Shown here piece after piece: positions 13,490-27,216 of a stretch of 64,000 nt of DNA. Made by a program: the position numbers and the translations under genes. The notes beneath the pieces were generated by a model that was given only the letters and a program-made list of their open reading frames with translations, was not told the DNA's origin and did no database searches. Every line of letters begins with the position of its first letter. Within the stretch, counting starts at the first letter, position 1. Origin of the DNA: Numida meleagris (taxonomy: Eukaryota > Chordata > Aves > Galliformes > Numididae). The DNA lies in NCBI RefSeq assembly GCF_002078875.1, contig NC_034412.1:13888995-13952994 (forward strand), read 5' to 3'.

Positions 13490-13645
13490 CTGAATCACAG
13501 ATGGCTGAGATTGGAAGGGAACTCTGGAGATCATCTAGTCCAACCTCCCTGATCAAGCAGGGTCCCTGTGAGTACATTACCCAGGGTTGTGTCCAGACAG
13601 CTTTTGAGTATCTGAAGGAATCACTTCCTGCTGGCAGAGAAGTCT
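13490..13645 (-). repeat. CR1 LINE 3' fragment
   Basis: Reads GAATCACAGATGGCTGAGAT, then GGAAGGGAACTCTGGAGATC and ATCTAGTCCAACCTCCCTG on the plus strand, the reverse complement of a CR1 3' end. It continues through the GCAGGGTCCC and GTCCAGACAG blocks before losing similarity. Confidence 0.85.
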
Positions 13646-13759
13646 GAAACTAATCCTGCCAGAATTACAAGTGGAATTCAATTCAAACCTGAAACTACAT
13701 TTAAGCGAAAACAAAACAAAATAAAACAACCCAAATAGAAACAAAAAAAAAAAAGAAAA

Positions 13760-13930
13760 ATCATAGAATCATAGAGTGGCCTGGGCTGAAAAGGACCTCA
13801 AAGATAATCTTTGACAAGATTTCAACAATCATAATTTCAACCCCCCTGCCATGGGCAGGGTCGCCAACCACTAGACCATGCTGTCCAGAGCCACATCCAG
13901 CCTGGCCTTGAGTGCCTCCAGGGATAGGGA
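13760..13930 (-). repeat. CR1 LINE 3' fragment (galliform-type subfamily)
   Basis: Starts TCATAGAATCATAGAGTGGC, then CTGGGCTGAAAAGGACCTCA, then GGGTCGCCAACCACTAGACC and CCACATCCAGCCTGGCCTTG. It closely matches the larger copy at 48.3 kb. It is truncated after about 170 bases and preceded by an A-rich run at 13741-13758. Confidence 0.9.
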
Positions 13931-14641
13931 TTATAGGCTAGGTAAAGAGAGAAAAATGTGGGGACATCCAGATCTGCAGAGTGCCCAGAACTGTTTACCC
14001 AGATAGAGTGAAGTACTGTGCTCTGTGGCAGATAAGCAATGTCAGAGTTAATGTATGCATGCATTAATCTCCTGCAAAACTATTTAAAAAGTTGGCATTT
14101 AAAGGAGACTTCAGAATTAACACTGCATTGAGATTAATGGGAGTAACCCATACTTCTCTTGGAACAAATGATCCAAGCCATTCTGAGCAGACTGGCAATC
14201 ATCACCAGCACAAGCACACAAGGTGCAGAGATCCCTTAGAAACAGGGAGCCAAGGCAGGGAATTCTGTGGCCCAGATCATGATCTGTCCTTGTAAACAGC
14301 ATGTAGTACTTTGGGATTCTACCCCTAGATCAGCAACTGGGTGATCCCTGCATAGCATTTCATTGCAAGGCAGAGTTATACCTATACAGCCCATTGCACG
14401 GCTTTACTTGATTTACATGCTTTTCACAGCAGCATTGCCAAAAATACCACAAGACTTGGAAGGAGATCTATTTAGAGAACAAAAGAGCAGACATTCAAGG
14501 GACAGAGAGTGGTAAACAGCAAATCCAATCTTCAATTAGTTCTTGGGGAGCTCAGGAATAACTACACATACAAATACATAAAACATAATGAAAGAGTCAT
14601 GCTCAATTTCAAGATTTAACGTGTTCACAAATCACACTTAC

Positions 14642-14805
14642 CTCCTGAGTTCAGGAATCGTTTTCCACTCCGGACCACAGGATACTTGTCAGCTAGCCTT
14701 TTATCTGGCCAAATTAGTCCATCTGCTGCAAACACCACTTTATGATTTGTTTCCTGAAATTTCTTAAGCAGTTCTTCAGGTCCCCCCGCAAAGATAACAT
14801 CATAG
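14642..14805 (-). CDS. PLOD2: PLOD2 exon 4 (nucleotide-sugar/metal site region)
   Basis: Codes the end of Cys111 through the first base of Gly166: [37 protein letters not shown] and GKRFLNSGG. In LH3 the Mn2+ site here is D-x-x-D. This protein has E-x-x-D (E110 to D113), as human LH2 does, which fits with LH2 lacking notable collagen glucosyltransferase activity. The acceptor is atttttcag and the donor is GGAG|gtaagt. Length is 164 nt, phase 2 in and phase 1 out. Confidence 0.95.
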
Positions 14806-17800
14806 CTGAAAAATGAAGTAAAGATGTCCACTGATTTTAATGATTCTGTGTTCAAAGCAACAAATGGTTTGATTATTCAAAATCTTTAAAATCACAGACT
14901 GCAATTTTTTTCTGAAAAGTGACTTATTAAATTATGCTGTACTGTCATGTAAAAATCCTATAACCTTCTAAGAAAATAAGTCCTCAATCAATTCTATTTA
15001 ATCAATGCTTTCCCATTCCATTTACACTCATTTTTCTGAGCCTTCTACATTTCTTCTTCCTTCAGAATTTGTCTACCTGAAACTCACTGTATTTCATGTA
15101 TTTCACGAATTTTGAGTAATATATGAATATATATCTTTGAAAGATTATGTTCTATCTTCAAAAGAATATTTGTAGATGAGGGAGAACTTGAGATGATCTT
15201 GTTCCAAAACATAGTGGTGCAGACTTTTTTCTGAAGTCTCCTCAAGCACATACTTTTATTTCTCAACATATATTATTTCTCAACACAGGCTATCCTTAAA
15301 CTGTGCTGCATCTTGACAATACATTAATTTCTGATTTAATTTCTTTGATGTGCTGAAGACTTCAGAAGACTCTAAATTTCATAATATTTACTTATAGAAG
15401 AAGTCACCTATTTTTATGTATTCATCAAATTTAACTCCCAATTCTCAGTCACAAAGACCTAAAGTTGGAGAGGCTGGCATCTAAAACAAGCAGTTATCCA
15501 TAAGATTTCAGCATTAGCCAAAAACAGAAAGTGTGCAGTTTTAGCAAAGCTCATATAATGATGGAGTATCACAAACCCAGAGGTTACTTGCTGTTAAATA
15601 ACATCTAAATCAAAGCCTCAAACAAACCATAAAATGAGTATAAATGATTAAACAATTTAGAGTATAAGGCTCCTTTGTTCATACTTGAGATCGACATATA
15701 AAAGCATTAATGCACAAAACACTTCAAGGTTCATTTTACACAGCATGAAGTGAGGACACAGAAATACTGGAATCACATTGTAGCAGACTAATCTCTGGCT
15801 GAAGAACCAGAATGTCTGAATTTAATGGTAGTGTCTCAGCTGTTATGTTTATGGAGATATTCTTACTCCATGCATCTGCCTTAGTTACCTAAAATCAGCA
15901 GTCCTGAAATAGGGCAGAGGAAAGGTACCGCTACCAGATCCAAAGGTCTCATCTTCATCAAGATTTTGTTCTTGCTAAGTATTTTAGCCAGGCTAGGAGG
16001 TAGGACAGCAGTACCCCACCAGCAGTAAACAGAACTTTTTGCATTGCAATGTGTTACTCAGCAATAGTGCCAAGAAACCAGCCCTTACTGCCTTCTGGTG
16101 CTCCTTTGTTACAGTTCTGAATTATTTAAAACATCCTTTCTTCAAAAGGGATTTCATGCAATTGGACTAAGAAAACTGAATAACAGCTGGCTTACAAATG
16201 CAACAGATCTCCACCACAGAGCAAAGCATGAGCCCTGGAGAGGAAGTGTGTTATGTAGTCTATATAAAGTAAGTGAAGTTCTGCAAACCTTCACAGTGTT
16301 GTTTTTTTGTAACTTTGGCAGAAGAATGTATAAAAAAAAAAAGGAAAATGTATCGTACATTTTGGACCTTCCCCAGTTTTGCAAAAACTGCCTGCTTCTG
16401 CCCAAAATATACAGAACAGCACTTCCCTCCCTTTCCCATTCAATTGGTGTAGCCTGATTCAAGGCCAGAATGGGCCTGAAGAACAAGCAAGAAACAGGAG
16501 ACAAGTTGAAGACAGACAAAAACAGAGATTTGTCTGAGGCTTTAACTTAATAGCTTATGGCAAGCTGTGCTTCTCCTCTTTGATCAGGTTAGTGTTGCTG
16601 CTGCAATGATTTGCAGCTGCAGGAAGGAACCAAACACCCCTGGAACGTTGCTTCCCAATGAGTGTCATTCTGGAGAAAAAGCCAAAGCTGAGAAACATGC
16701 TGGGCTAGCCACAGGCTCTGCTTGGGAATGGGTTATGCTGTTTAGTACAGCACAGTTCATAATACAAAGCACAGCACAGAGTTCAGCTCAGAACAGCTAA
16801 ACTGTATTAGTAATTATTGTAAACTTTACATGCAAATGAATATTATGCAGGAGCATGAATCTATTATGTATCTACATTTTCCACTGATTTTTGTGGCCCT
16901 CTATTTCATCAACAAGTAACCGTCAGGAATACCCCACATCCCCTCTCCAGGCAGGACCTCCACCAGTCTCCTGCTCCTTACTGCCTGTCCTCATCTGCGG
17001 CTTTACACAGCACCATTTGTCTCTGACAAACAGAGAACTTCCAGAGCCAAGCTTAAAACCTACATATTAATCATTTGCCCTGCTTCCCTGATATGTCAGA
17101 TTATGTTCAGTGTATCCAGCACCAAATTCCTATCATAAGGAAGACTCAGTTCAGGTCTACATCACTGAGATCATCACAAAATGGGTTCCAGGACTATCTA
17201 CGACAATAATGCATGTGAATTGTGTTCCAAATTTGAATAGGACTTCAGAATTAGACAGAGGAGAAAAAGTAGAGATATATCCAGAAAGAGGCAGGCCATT
17301 TTGGCAAGCTGGAAAAGCTCAGATACTCTTATTTATACTTCATAAATCCTTTTGATTAACCAGAAGGTGGGGGGGGGGGGGGGGGGGGGGGGGGCAGAGA
17401 AAGTTTCCTCAACTCCAGTCCCATTTCCTGAAGTTCCCAGATGGTTGATGTTCAGAGTTGGAATCCACCCAGCCCTCCTCCTTTTTTGGCCCCAAGTCAC
17501 GCCCCTTGTGCACCCAGCACCTTGTCACAGCTTGGAAGTGATCACGGGGTGCAGACCTTCCAGAACTGCGTGTAACTTTGCACCCACAACTTTATAACAA
17601 TAAAGACTTGTTACTTTTTGAGCTGCAGGTTAAAGATCTCCAAGTACAAACAAGGGGGATTTACTGGCAACCAGCAATGCTGATCCCATATTTCATATTA
17701 TTTAAATGGACTATTAGGCCACACACTTTGTTATTTACAAAGTATTTCTGCCAGAATCACACCTTAATTGCATTTTCTGCATATCTCGAAACAGTTATCC

Positions 17801-19893
17801 CTCATTCCCTGGCAAACGTTTTGAAAAATGATTGAGATTTCAACAATCTTCTACAACACAAGCAGATTGCTGGGGGAGTTCTGGGTGAACAGTCACAGCA
17901 CCAACCATTTCAGCCCAGTCTATGCTGGCTGCTGGCCAGTTCAGTCTGAAATGGTCCAAAGTAAACCAGCAGCTAGCTCTCACAAAAACAAACCTAATTT
18001 AAATTGTATTCCATCTGCAGGCAAAGAGTTTTGCTCTCTGCACCTAAACACAAGCTGACCACGAAAAACAAAGTTGAAACGAGTTGCAGGTCACATAAAA
18101 AACACTGCTCAAAAAAGGCAAGAAGCTGCATAAACAGTTCATTATAAATTATTTGCCTAGTTACAGTAAATAAACCAGAAGATTCCTTCCACCCCCCATC
18201 AAGATTAATATTCCAAATGCTTCACAATGAATATAAAGAAAAATACTTGAAAAATAAAGGAAGCTTCTATATATATACTACATTTCTCAATGTTTAAATC
18301 AATAACCAGGATTCCTGGAAACGAAAACGTTCTTTACAATTAAAACATAATGCTAGAAATCAGAAAGATTTTTTTTTCTTATTTGGAATCTGTCCCAATA
18401 GCTTTAAATCAACACATATTCGGGATTATAGCCTTCAAGAACCTAGGAGGCCTGAAACTGAAAGTTTTCATGGCAAGAAAGATTATGACATCTGTACTTG
18501 AACACACATGGTCCGCCATGCCCTCTCATCCACCCCCCCTGGAGAGAATAAATTATGTTGGAGAAATTTGAGCTATACCCAAATCTGATAACAAATGTAA
18601 GTATTTTACCATATAGGGAAAAATATTGAGGAATTGAGCTAAGTTAGAAAACAAGAAGTCAATATAAGCAGTGAACATTCAGGAAACAGATGATTCATCT
18701 GAGCGTCTAGTAAATATCAAAGCAATTCTCCAGATTACTCTTAAATAACTTTCAAGTCTTTCACGATCACTAGAACACTACAAGCATGTAAATATTTATT
18801 TTTACAAAGTTACTTTTTCTACTTATTGAATGGAAAACTGCTAATCAAGTTAGTAAGAAAACAAAAAAATGAATGCGTAGCTCCAAACTGTATGTCACTT
18901 TGAAAGGTACAGAAGTGTAAAAATCCGTTTCCCATATAAAGCTTGTTCAAAGTGCTGAAGGAAAATTCAGTAGCAGACATTGCAAGATGAGCTGGTAACA
19001 GAGTGTGAACCACACAGAAGCTCCAGGCCTGCCCTCAGCCGGCCCCCCAGGGCTGGCCGCACCCGGGGCCTCACAGCCCCATTCAGGACATAGCCCCGCA
19101 TCCTCCTTGTAGGATTCTTTCAGTGCTGCGACCCTAGCATGGGTGTGAGAGGCCTTGGTGGCTGTCATGAGCAGGGCCCATAGCTGCTCTCAGCATGCTC
19201 TTGTCACAGGAAGAGAAAAAGAAAGAAAACGTGCTCAAAACCCCTTGTGCTCCCTGCTTTCTGCCACAGAAAGAAAGCTATCTGGCCTCCAGCAAGGATG
19301 CTCAGGCATAGCCATGCTGTGAGCTGTAATCTGGCACCCACAGCAGCCCTGTCTCCATGCCTCCATCCGCAGACACAGCAGGCACTGGGGGGCTGTATGG
19401 CACAGTGCCTCGCTTCTGCTCTCCAGCACATAAAAGGAGTTCTCTCACTAAATGCTTTCCTCAAGAGCCTGTTTTCCAGCTTCCTCCATGTCACTGTTAC
19501 TTGATGGAAGGAGATCACGCTCTGGTCTCTTCTGGCCATATTATTTCTGGAGCTGCTTTTGCCAGCTCCCCTGCTCCCAGCCCTCAGCCACATCCCACAC
19601 TACCACAGCAGAATGAGGGACGGGCGCATGCTTGCCTGAAAGCTTGTCAGCTCCAACAACATTTTTTCACCCCCTCGAGGCAGTAGAACTATGAGCAACT
19701 CTTACATCTGTAAATCCTTTTAAAAAAGCAGCGATTGCTCCAAGCACAATCTACTATTTTTATGAATGAAGAAAAAGGGAAGCAAACATTCTCAAACAAA
19801 CAGAGGGGCATGCAACTTTCAGCATGTCACATCAGCTACTTCTGAGTGCCCGCCCAAGCTAAAATGTAACGGCAACAAGCCAGGTTTGCTCAC
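14806..19893. other. PLOD2 intron 3
   Basis: Mostly AT-rich. It carries the 26-base G run at 17369-17394 and a GC-rich patch with several CpGs at about 19020-19420. Open frames up to 129 codons lie on both strands of that patch, but none has a recognised domain. Confidence 0.75.
17369..17394 (+). repeat. Uninterrupted G26 homopolymer
   Basis: Twenty-six consecutive G on the plus strand (C26 on the coding strand of PLOD2), inside intron 3. Such a run can form G-quadruplexes and is prone to length error in sequencing and replication, so the exact count is uncertain. Confidence 0.9.
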
Positions 19894-20030
19894 CATTCAA
19901 CAAACATTACAATCAAGTCCTCTTGATCAGCATAGCTCTGTATGCCTTCTTTCAGCAGTCGGACTTTCTGCCCTCCACCAATGGAGTTCGCTAACTCACC
20001 ACCTTTCCACTCTTCACCTTTTCCAAGTAC
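19894..20030 (-). CDS. PLOD2: PLOD2 exon 3
   Basis: Codes residues 66-110 and the first two bases of Cys111. It begins [20 protein letters not shown], continues QKVRLLKEG, and ends [12 protein letters not shown]. The SIGGGQKVR loop and the run into the metal-site strand are typical of lysyl hydroxylase glycosyltransferase domains. The acceptor is tattccag and the donor is GAATG|gtgagc. Length is 137 nt, phase 0 in and phase 2 out, joining exon 4 to give [12 protein letters not shown]. Confidence 0.95.
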
Positions 20031-21468
20031 CTGGAATACGTAAAAAGTGTTTTTTGCTGGTACCAAAAAGCAAGAGGCTTTTGAAAGCAGACCCTTATTG
20101 AAAACAGATGTTAAAGCAGAAGCAACACATTAAAGCACAGCAAGCTAGCATTTCCAGCATCATAAGTTTTCCATGTCTGAAGCAGCATTCAGCACAATGA
20201 CATCACTGCAAAAACATGAGACAAATTTCTTAACCAAATAAGAATCAAGCAATTGCCTGCTACCACTGTTTATTTAAACACATTTCCATCAGAAAAAGGA
20301 AAAAGTGAATAATCTTTTCAAAACTTGTATTAGAAGAACATTCTGATTGAGACCTTTAGAAGACAATTTCATCATTTTAGGAACAGGAAGTATCAGAGAG
20401 CTTGGGGGATCAGGATATTACTAATACAAATTTCAAGCTCCAGTCTTCCTGAAATGCCCCCAGAACACTTTCATACAAATGAAGGATAGATTCCCCAATT
20501 TACAGATGGCTGCTAAAATCAGCTAAACAACATTCCTCCTTAGCCAAGAGCCAAGTGCCAATTGTACCTTAAAACTTTTGTGGGTATTGAGCATTTAAAG
20601 GATAAAAGATTTTTGGAACTCCTAAAAGATGCAAGAACTGAATTGCATGCTGTTTTAGACAAATCTGCAAAGTGAATACATGTTTGCAGGGCCCAGGCTT
20701 CTCAAGTGCTTTAGCACAATATTAACGTTAGGAAAGGTTTTCTCAGGTTTTCAAGTTCAACAGCAAAAGTCGAACTTCAGAGACCAAATCATTTCCTAAT
20801 TACAGTTCAGACATTGTGGTGAGTAAGCAAGCAGAAAAATTTCATAATACAATCTGAATTCCTGGATTTTTCTCCTGCAGACAAGAATTCTGTGGAAAGT
20901 TACAAGATGGTCAGGGCTTTTGCTTTTTCCCAAGGTCAGGTAGAGACCAACTTCAGTATGTGACATATAGAGATGTGGAACAAGGCACAAGAGGCTGGGA
21001 AGACCAATAGAAATGTTTTGTACTCTCGTAGAGTTACAGGTTCTTAGGAAACACAAGGAAGCTTGCAGTTATGACCTCCCTCCTTCCCCACAACAGGACC
21101 CCAGCCTTGGTTAAGCAGGATGGGGACACCCAACACCTCATGCGCTGCCAGCACAACTTCCAGCAGCAGACATGCAGCTGCTCAAACCAAATGAGTTGCG
21201 CTGCAAGGCCAGGCTAGATGATAAATCAGAACAGAACCTACAAATGACTGAGGGCCCTGACCACAGTATCTACTAACCTGCTGAAACGTTCCCATGGCAG
21301 TGAAAGGAGCACCTCCCCAGCAGCAAGGCTGGCTGGGCCAGCCTGGTGTCTGTAAATAATTTACCTTACCCTGGCATGCAATCTAGCCCATGCACCTTCA
21401 GGAATTACTGCACTGTTTCTATTATACTACTGTGTAGTATGATTACTTGGCATGAGAACATACAGTAC
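20031..21468. other. PLOD2 intron 2
   Basis: No repeat family or extra exon recognised in this 1.4 kb intron. Confidence 0.8.
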
Positions 21469-21560
21469 CTTCACTGTGTAGTTGAAGTGCTTTGCAGTTT
21501 GCATGAAGCGATGAAAGCCATCGGTTTCTTTAGTTGCTACAGTAAAAACTAGGAGGTTAT
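21469..21560 (-). CDS. PLOD2: PLOD2 exon 2
   Basis: Codes residues 35-65, beginning [20 protein letters not shown] and ending HFNYTVK. This is the first beta strand and helix of the glycosyltransferase-like domain. NYT is an N-glycosylation sequon that is also present in human LH2. The acceptor is tctctcacag and the donor is AAG|gtactg. Length is 92 nt, phase 1 in and phase 0 out. It is separated from exon 1 by 14.6 kb and from exon 3 by 1.4 kb. Confidence 0.95.
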
Positions 21561-24500
21561 CTGTGAGAGAAAAAGAAGGAACATGTATTAAGTTTTCAGG
21601 CCACAGTTACAACAAAAGCACGCTGTATCAAGGGACTTCACAATTTGCCTACATCTGATTCCAAGAAACGAGGCAAATACACTATCATGTCATAGGCATG
21701 AGACATCAGCAGAACTTCTGTGGACAAAGATGCTGTATTTAAAATTATCCTCAGGAAGAGGAAGCAAAGAAGTATCTGCTCTGTAAACAACTAGCTCAAG
21801 AGATAAAAACAAAGTAAGTATGACCTCTGGACAGGAAGGAATCTTTGAAACAAAAATAATTTATTACTACTCCATCTGAGCTAATCCTGTTACTTCTCAT
21901 CACATGAGTGAATGGTACCACAGAGCTTCACCCAGCAGTGAACAGTGGACACCAGAGCCCAGCAGGTAGCACTTACTGCTTTTAAGTCCTTGGACAGTGA
22001 CAAAAGAGCATGGGTTTTTGTTTTATTCAGAATTTGGTGTCTGCAAATTATACCAGAGCTAGTTTTGCCTTCTTACTGCACGCAACCAAGTGACCATGCA
22101 ACCAATTTCCTCTTTATATCCCAGGGCTTTTGACACAGTTCAAGCAAGGCCAAGAATTCCCACTAAACAGCTTGATATTTTCCTGATTGAACAATATTCT
22201 GTACTCTTTACAATATGCTCCATAATCACGGTACACAATTCAAAGCTATCAAAAATTTAAGGCCCCTATCCAACATTGAGTACTTAATCAGATCTGCCTG
22301 GATCCCAGAGCACATTGCAGTTCCCCCATTTGGTCTGTTAAGCAACGGCTGACCTCTAAACAGAGCCCAGGAGATCAATTTTTACAGAAAGTAAAATTAA
22401 TCACTTCTAATGGCTATTCCAGACACAGTGCCTGTTGTTGCCTCACTTTTCTATAAAACATCCTCTAGGTTTATCCTTCCCAGCACAGTAACATTTGCTA
22501 GAAGTGGCTGCTGTGAAAAACATTCCTATTAACCTGTCAGTCTTTTCCACTAGTGCAAATTTTGCAGCCCAGAGACACAGAAGTGTTCATCCTGAGTGCA
22601 TTCAAATTCATCACCGCCTACCATTTTATTTTTGTTTGAAGCCCACAAAATTGATACACCAGGAAATGATCTGTTTCCCTTTTTCTTCATAGAAGAAATG
22701 CACTTGCTAGAGACAATGGTGCTCTACAGCCAAGTATCAGTGTACTTCAGAGGGTACTAATGAGCAGTCAAGGTAGCAAAAATAGTTGTATTAACACAGA
22801 TACAACTTGCAGAGCAACAAAAAAAAAACCACAAAAACATGCTCTAATGAAATTCCTATCTGTCTAATACAGCTGCAGCAGACAATCTATGGAGATTGGT
22901 CTCAGGAGCCACTGATTTCTTCTTTTCCTCCCCCAGTGAAATAACACAGATTCAGTATGAGTCACCAGCTCATTCCCATAAGCATTCCAACCAGGTCAGA
23001 CAGTGATGTGGCAGGTCCATTCTCATCTACAGCCATGAGAGTACCATGAAGAATAGCAAGGATAAGGCAATCATATACAATGCTTTCTTATCAGCCTCAG
23101 TTTTCCACGGCCTAGATGTGGTTTCTCTACATCTTCAAACACAAGATCATTTCTTTACCTTGCTCTTAGCCAGTCATCCACCAAATTGATGTAAACCTTA
23201 AACAATGACAGCCCCCATGTACCAGTACCTACTTGAAGGAAAACTACTTTGTTTGTTTAGAACAGGCTTTCTACAGCTGTTATCTGGTGCTGCCCAAGTT
23301 AATTACTGACTCTGCCATACCACACTGATGTTCCTGCAGTGCAACACACAGCAAAGAAACCAGGTGTATTTGAAATGCTTCAGTCAATTTGGTATGGACA
23401 CCCAAAAATTTTGGGAAGACAGTTTTGAAAGGTGTATTACTCCACCTTTTTCCAGCTTGAGTGCTAGCAGCCTTTTGTGGTCAAGAGTCAGAAGAAAATC
23501 CCATGTGCACACCTAAAAAGGGCAGGAGGGCCATCCCAGAGAATTCCAGTGCAATGCACTCACAGACACACTGACTCACAGATGGACATAAGTTCAGCGA
23601 TAATGGTATGATATGTTCTTTTAAAGGTTACGCAATTTAAAGTAATTCTACAGAAGTCACCACAGAATGGTGAAAGAACATGACATCTTAGACTATGGCT
23701 AAAACAGCTGAAGACAGAGGGTAGGATTTTTCTCTATGGAACAGATTAAGGAAAATCTGATCATGCTAGACTGTACCACCAAGCCAAGTGAATCCATTGC
23801 TGACAGTTTCCTAGGAGAACAGTCAAGCACTGACTGTAACTGCAAAGTTTGGTTTGGGATAGACATTTTTCACACCTACTGCTTCCTGAGGAATGCTCTG
23901 AGCAAGGATTTCAACATCAGTTCTTGACAACACAGTATACGTGATAAAATGTGGACTGCATCAGATTAATCTTATTTTCTCCCCCACAGTCACTAAGTCT
24001 AAAGACTGTCTTAAACAAATTTACAAATACAGTTTGACAAGTACAGAACAATCTACTATTCTTTATGGGATATCATTACTCTTTTTTATTGAAACCCACA
24101 GTAATTCCACCTATACCTTGTTCATGCATTTCAAGATTCACTGCAGAATTCATGTGAAAATAAAAAGGAACCTGTATTGCGCTCATATCCAGTAAGACTA
24201 AATAAGCTGCCTGAGTCAGTTTTGCAAATAGTCACGGAACAAACAGGAAGCTATTTTTATAAAGGTACTATTTACTTTGGAAATGCTTTCAGCTTACTTG
24301 CCAATGGTCAATTTTTTAAAGTTACAGATGAAGAGTTTTAAAAGATATTATTTCAGTGTCACTGAATTTTGTGTGCATGTGGTATTTAAATAGTTTTTAA
24401 ATGGAGAAGAATTGTAACTACAGCATTCAGAATCTCAGATTCTAAGTAGACTCTTCACAGAATATTTAGTCTTTGGGCTTTTGTTTGTTTTGCTTTCCTG

Positions 24501-27216
24501 CTTAGTTGGTTCTGTGTGCACGTGTGTGTGTGCATCTGCTTTAAATAAAAGAGCAAACAGAGTATGATTTTATCCTGTTAATAGCGTGCCTGAAAAGGAC
24601 AAGGAAAAGTACATTACATGACAGTTACCTTGGCATGTTATATAGAGGATTACTAACCAAATTAGGAAAGTAGCTCCTTTTCCATCTCACTAGCAAAACA
24701 TTACAAAAACATTAACGTAATTCCTACAGGCTCCTCCGTCTTGATTTAGAAGTGATAACATGTACCAGGTTTGCTGGCAGAAAAGATGCATGTTTCTTCC
24801 TGCGGAAGTGAGCAGAGAGGATGCTTCTGACCATTACTCCTTTTTAACCCTTTAACTTCATTCACTTTCAAGTCTATTCCCATTTAGGTACAATAAACAC
24901 TTAGAACACTGATCACATTTATGTCCAATAACACAAATCCAAAGTGACTTTCAGGAACTCACAATAAGGTGAGTGTGCAAGTAAAACACAGATTCTGGGG
25001 GATTGATTACATCCAAGCCCCCATTCCACTTTCAGCACATGCTTGGCTACACCTCTTTAGCTGCCAGCACGGCCTGTGCCACAGTGAGCAGTTCTGGTGG
25101 CAGGAGCAGCACCAGACCTGTGCCAGCAGCACGGCTGTGCAGGCTCCCACTGTGTGCTGCAGCCCAAAACTGCCCCCAGTTCCTCAGACCCCAAGTTACA
25201 GCTGTGGCCAGGTGTTTTCCAGTGAGAGAGACACAAAATCCTTCACTCATACACCATGATGACTTCTGGCTGAAGCAGTATAGTTCCTGCTTTACTGCTC
25301 AGTTTGGGAGCAAACGCCTACCCTGTCCTCCACACAGCAGCCTACCCACAGGAGCTCTGCGGTGTGGTCTGACATCCACACTTGAGCTACCCAGTTCCTT
25401 CACTCTGATTATCCCTTTCACAGTAGGGACGAAGGCACAGTCAGTAGTGTTTTCCAGCAGTAACAGCATCCCCCAAATATAAACACAGATGAAACCACGG
25501 ACGCAGCAGGCAGCCAGCACCCTGCCCATTCTCAGGCTGGGGCTGCACGCAGCACATAGCCACCATAGCAGACACTGAGGATTACTGCCTGGTACCCACT
25601 GCCACAAGTGAAATCAGCCTGTGTGAAAAGGAAATGCAAACCCTACACCAAGGTTCAACAGGAAGGCATGGGAAAAAAAAACTCCGAAGAGCTTCATGCC
25701 AGATATGAGGGTGCTGATGTTATTACAGTGCAATTATTCCAGACAGCTTTCAGATAGTTACGTTCACAAAGCAGCTGTTCTGTTTTGAAAACAAGCCTGA
25801 GAGCACATGTTTGGCCAAGGGAAGTATATCCAGTGTCAGGCAGAATTCATTTTTATGTGCAAATTAGGAAAGGGTTGAGTACTCAAGTTGTGAAAGACAA
25901 CACTGCATAAAGAGCTCGTGCAACATATTAGCAAACTCAATGACTGTTTATCAAAACATTTCACTCCTTCACTCAATCCTTAGGGCTGCCACCATCAGGG
26001 ATCTGCCTCATAAATATGTATTTCCAGAAATAAGAGCTGTAAGCCAGTGCCTTTGTTTTCACTGATTTGTGTGGAGGTCTCAGCCAGCACTGCCATGGCA
26101 GGACCGCGCTAAGTTGCAGTGACCTCTCTGCTCACACCTCAGCAGAGGAACATGCAAAGCACTGCAGTCGCTCCTTGTACACCCACATGGTTCTTATTTA
26201 TCATGAATGAACACTGACAGAGATTACTACATAATTTCTACCAGGGGTTGCGGGCACTAGTACAGTAGCTTTAAAGCAGCCAAAAATGAGGCTATTGCTT
26301 GCAGCCACATGGGAGCTGACATTCAGCTCTTGGATTCAGCTGCCAGGGACTTCTCTGGAATAGGAACGTGCAGTAAGATCAAAGGACATATGTGCACAAT
26401 ATGGCATTATGCCATCAAAACCTTTGCCTATCTGTAAAACTAGTGGCTTATAACAGTAAATGATGACTGGTTCTTGATCCATGTCCTAGTGCCTATAAAA
26501 CACAGCCTTATTGCAAAATAATCCACCAAAGGCTTCCAGCAAACAAATGAACAAACAGCTACAGGCTACGGAAAAGGTTTGGGAACTGAAAACCTAATAG
26601 GATTTAAAAATAAATTATATGCATACACACACACACAGTCAAAGAAAAGCTGAGTTATTACAATTCTATCCCAGGTAGCCTTGGCAGTTATCTGTGTGAC
26701 CTTAATCTAAGGCATAGTCTGGGCATTTACTGGGAAGGCATAAGGCATGTGAATGCATTCAAGCACAATAACGAAGCTATTGTGGTAGTGTCTGTTATGT
26801 CTCCCACACCTCCACAGATGTGGGAGATAAACAGAAGTCAGTTTTCCATAAAAACCAGACTGGATTTAGCTTGCCTTTACTCTGTGTTGGAGCATGCTTC
26901 TCCATCACTGGAGAGATGCACTAAAATGCACCACAGCTGAATAAGCGTTTTCAGTCCGGATTCCTCCTCTGACGCAGTTAAAACGCATAGTAACAAGGAA
27001 TGTTTGAAAGTATGCTAAACTGAGAAGTAGCTGTCAAGGGTGACACTAAACAGCCCCAGCTAGCAACTTCAGAGTTCTGACTAAACTTCTGTTATTATGT
27101 ATTCTTTCCACACATTAACTGTTGGGGGCAGGGGGGAGGGGAAAAAAAAAAAAAGTTTGTTTGGTTTTAGATGACAGTTTCCGATCTGCCTGTTTTTCCC
27201 AAGGCAGACAACCTAC

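Larger units (their letters stand above)
13137..14641. other. PLOD2 intron 4
   Basis: Contains two CR1 fragments in the same orientation as the gene (about 13490-13645 and 13760-13930). The rest is unremarkable. Confidence 0.8.

Noticed and set aside
16098..16519. About 120-codon open frames on both strands in PLOD2 intron 3
   Set aside because: Mirror-image chance frames with no motif, no splice signals of quality and no known family.
25003..25482. 159-codon plus-strand open frame in PLOD2 intron 1
   Set aside because: GC-rich patch with overlapping frames on both strands; no domain, no splice context.
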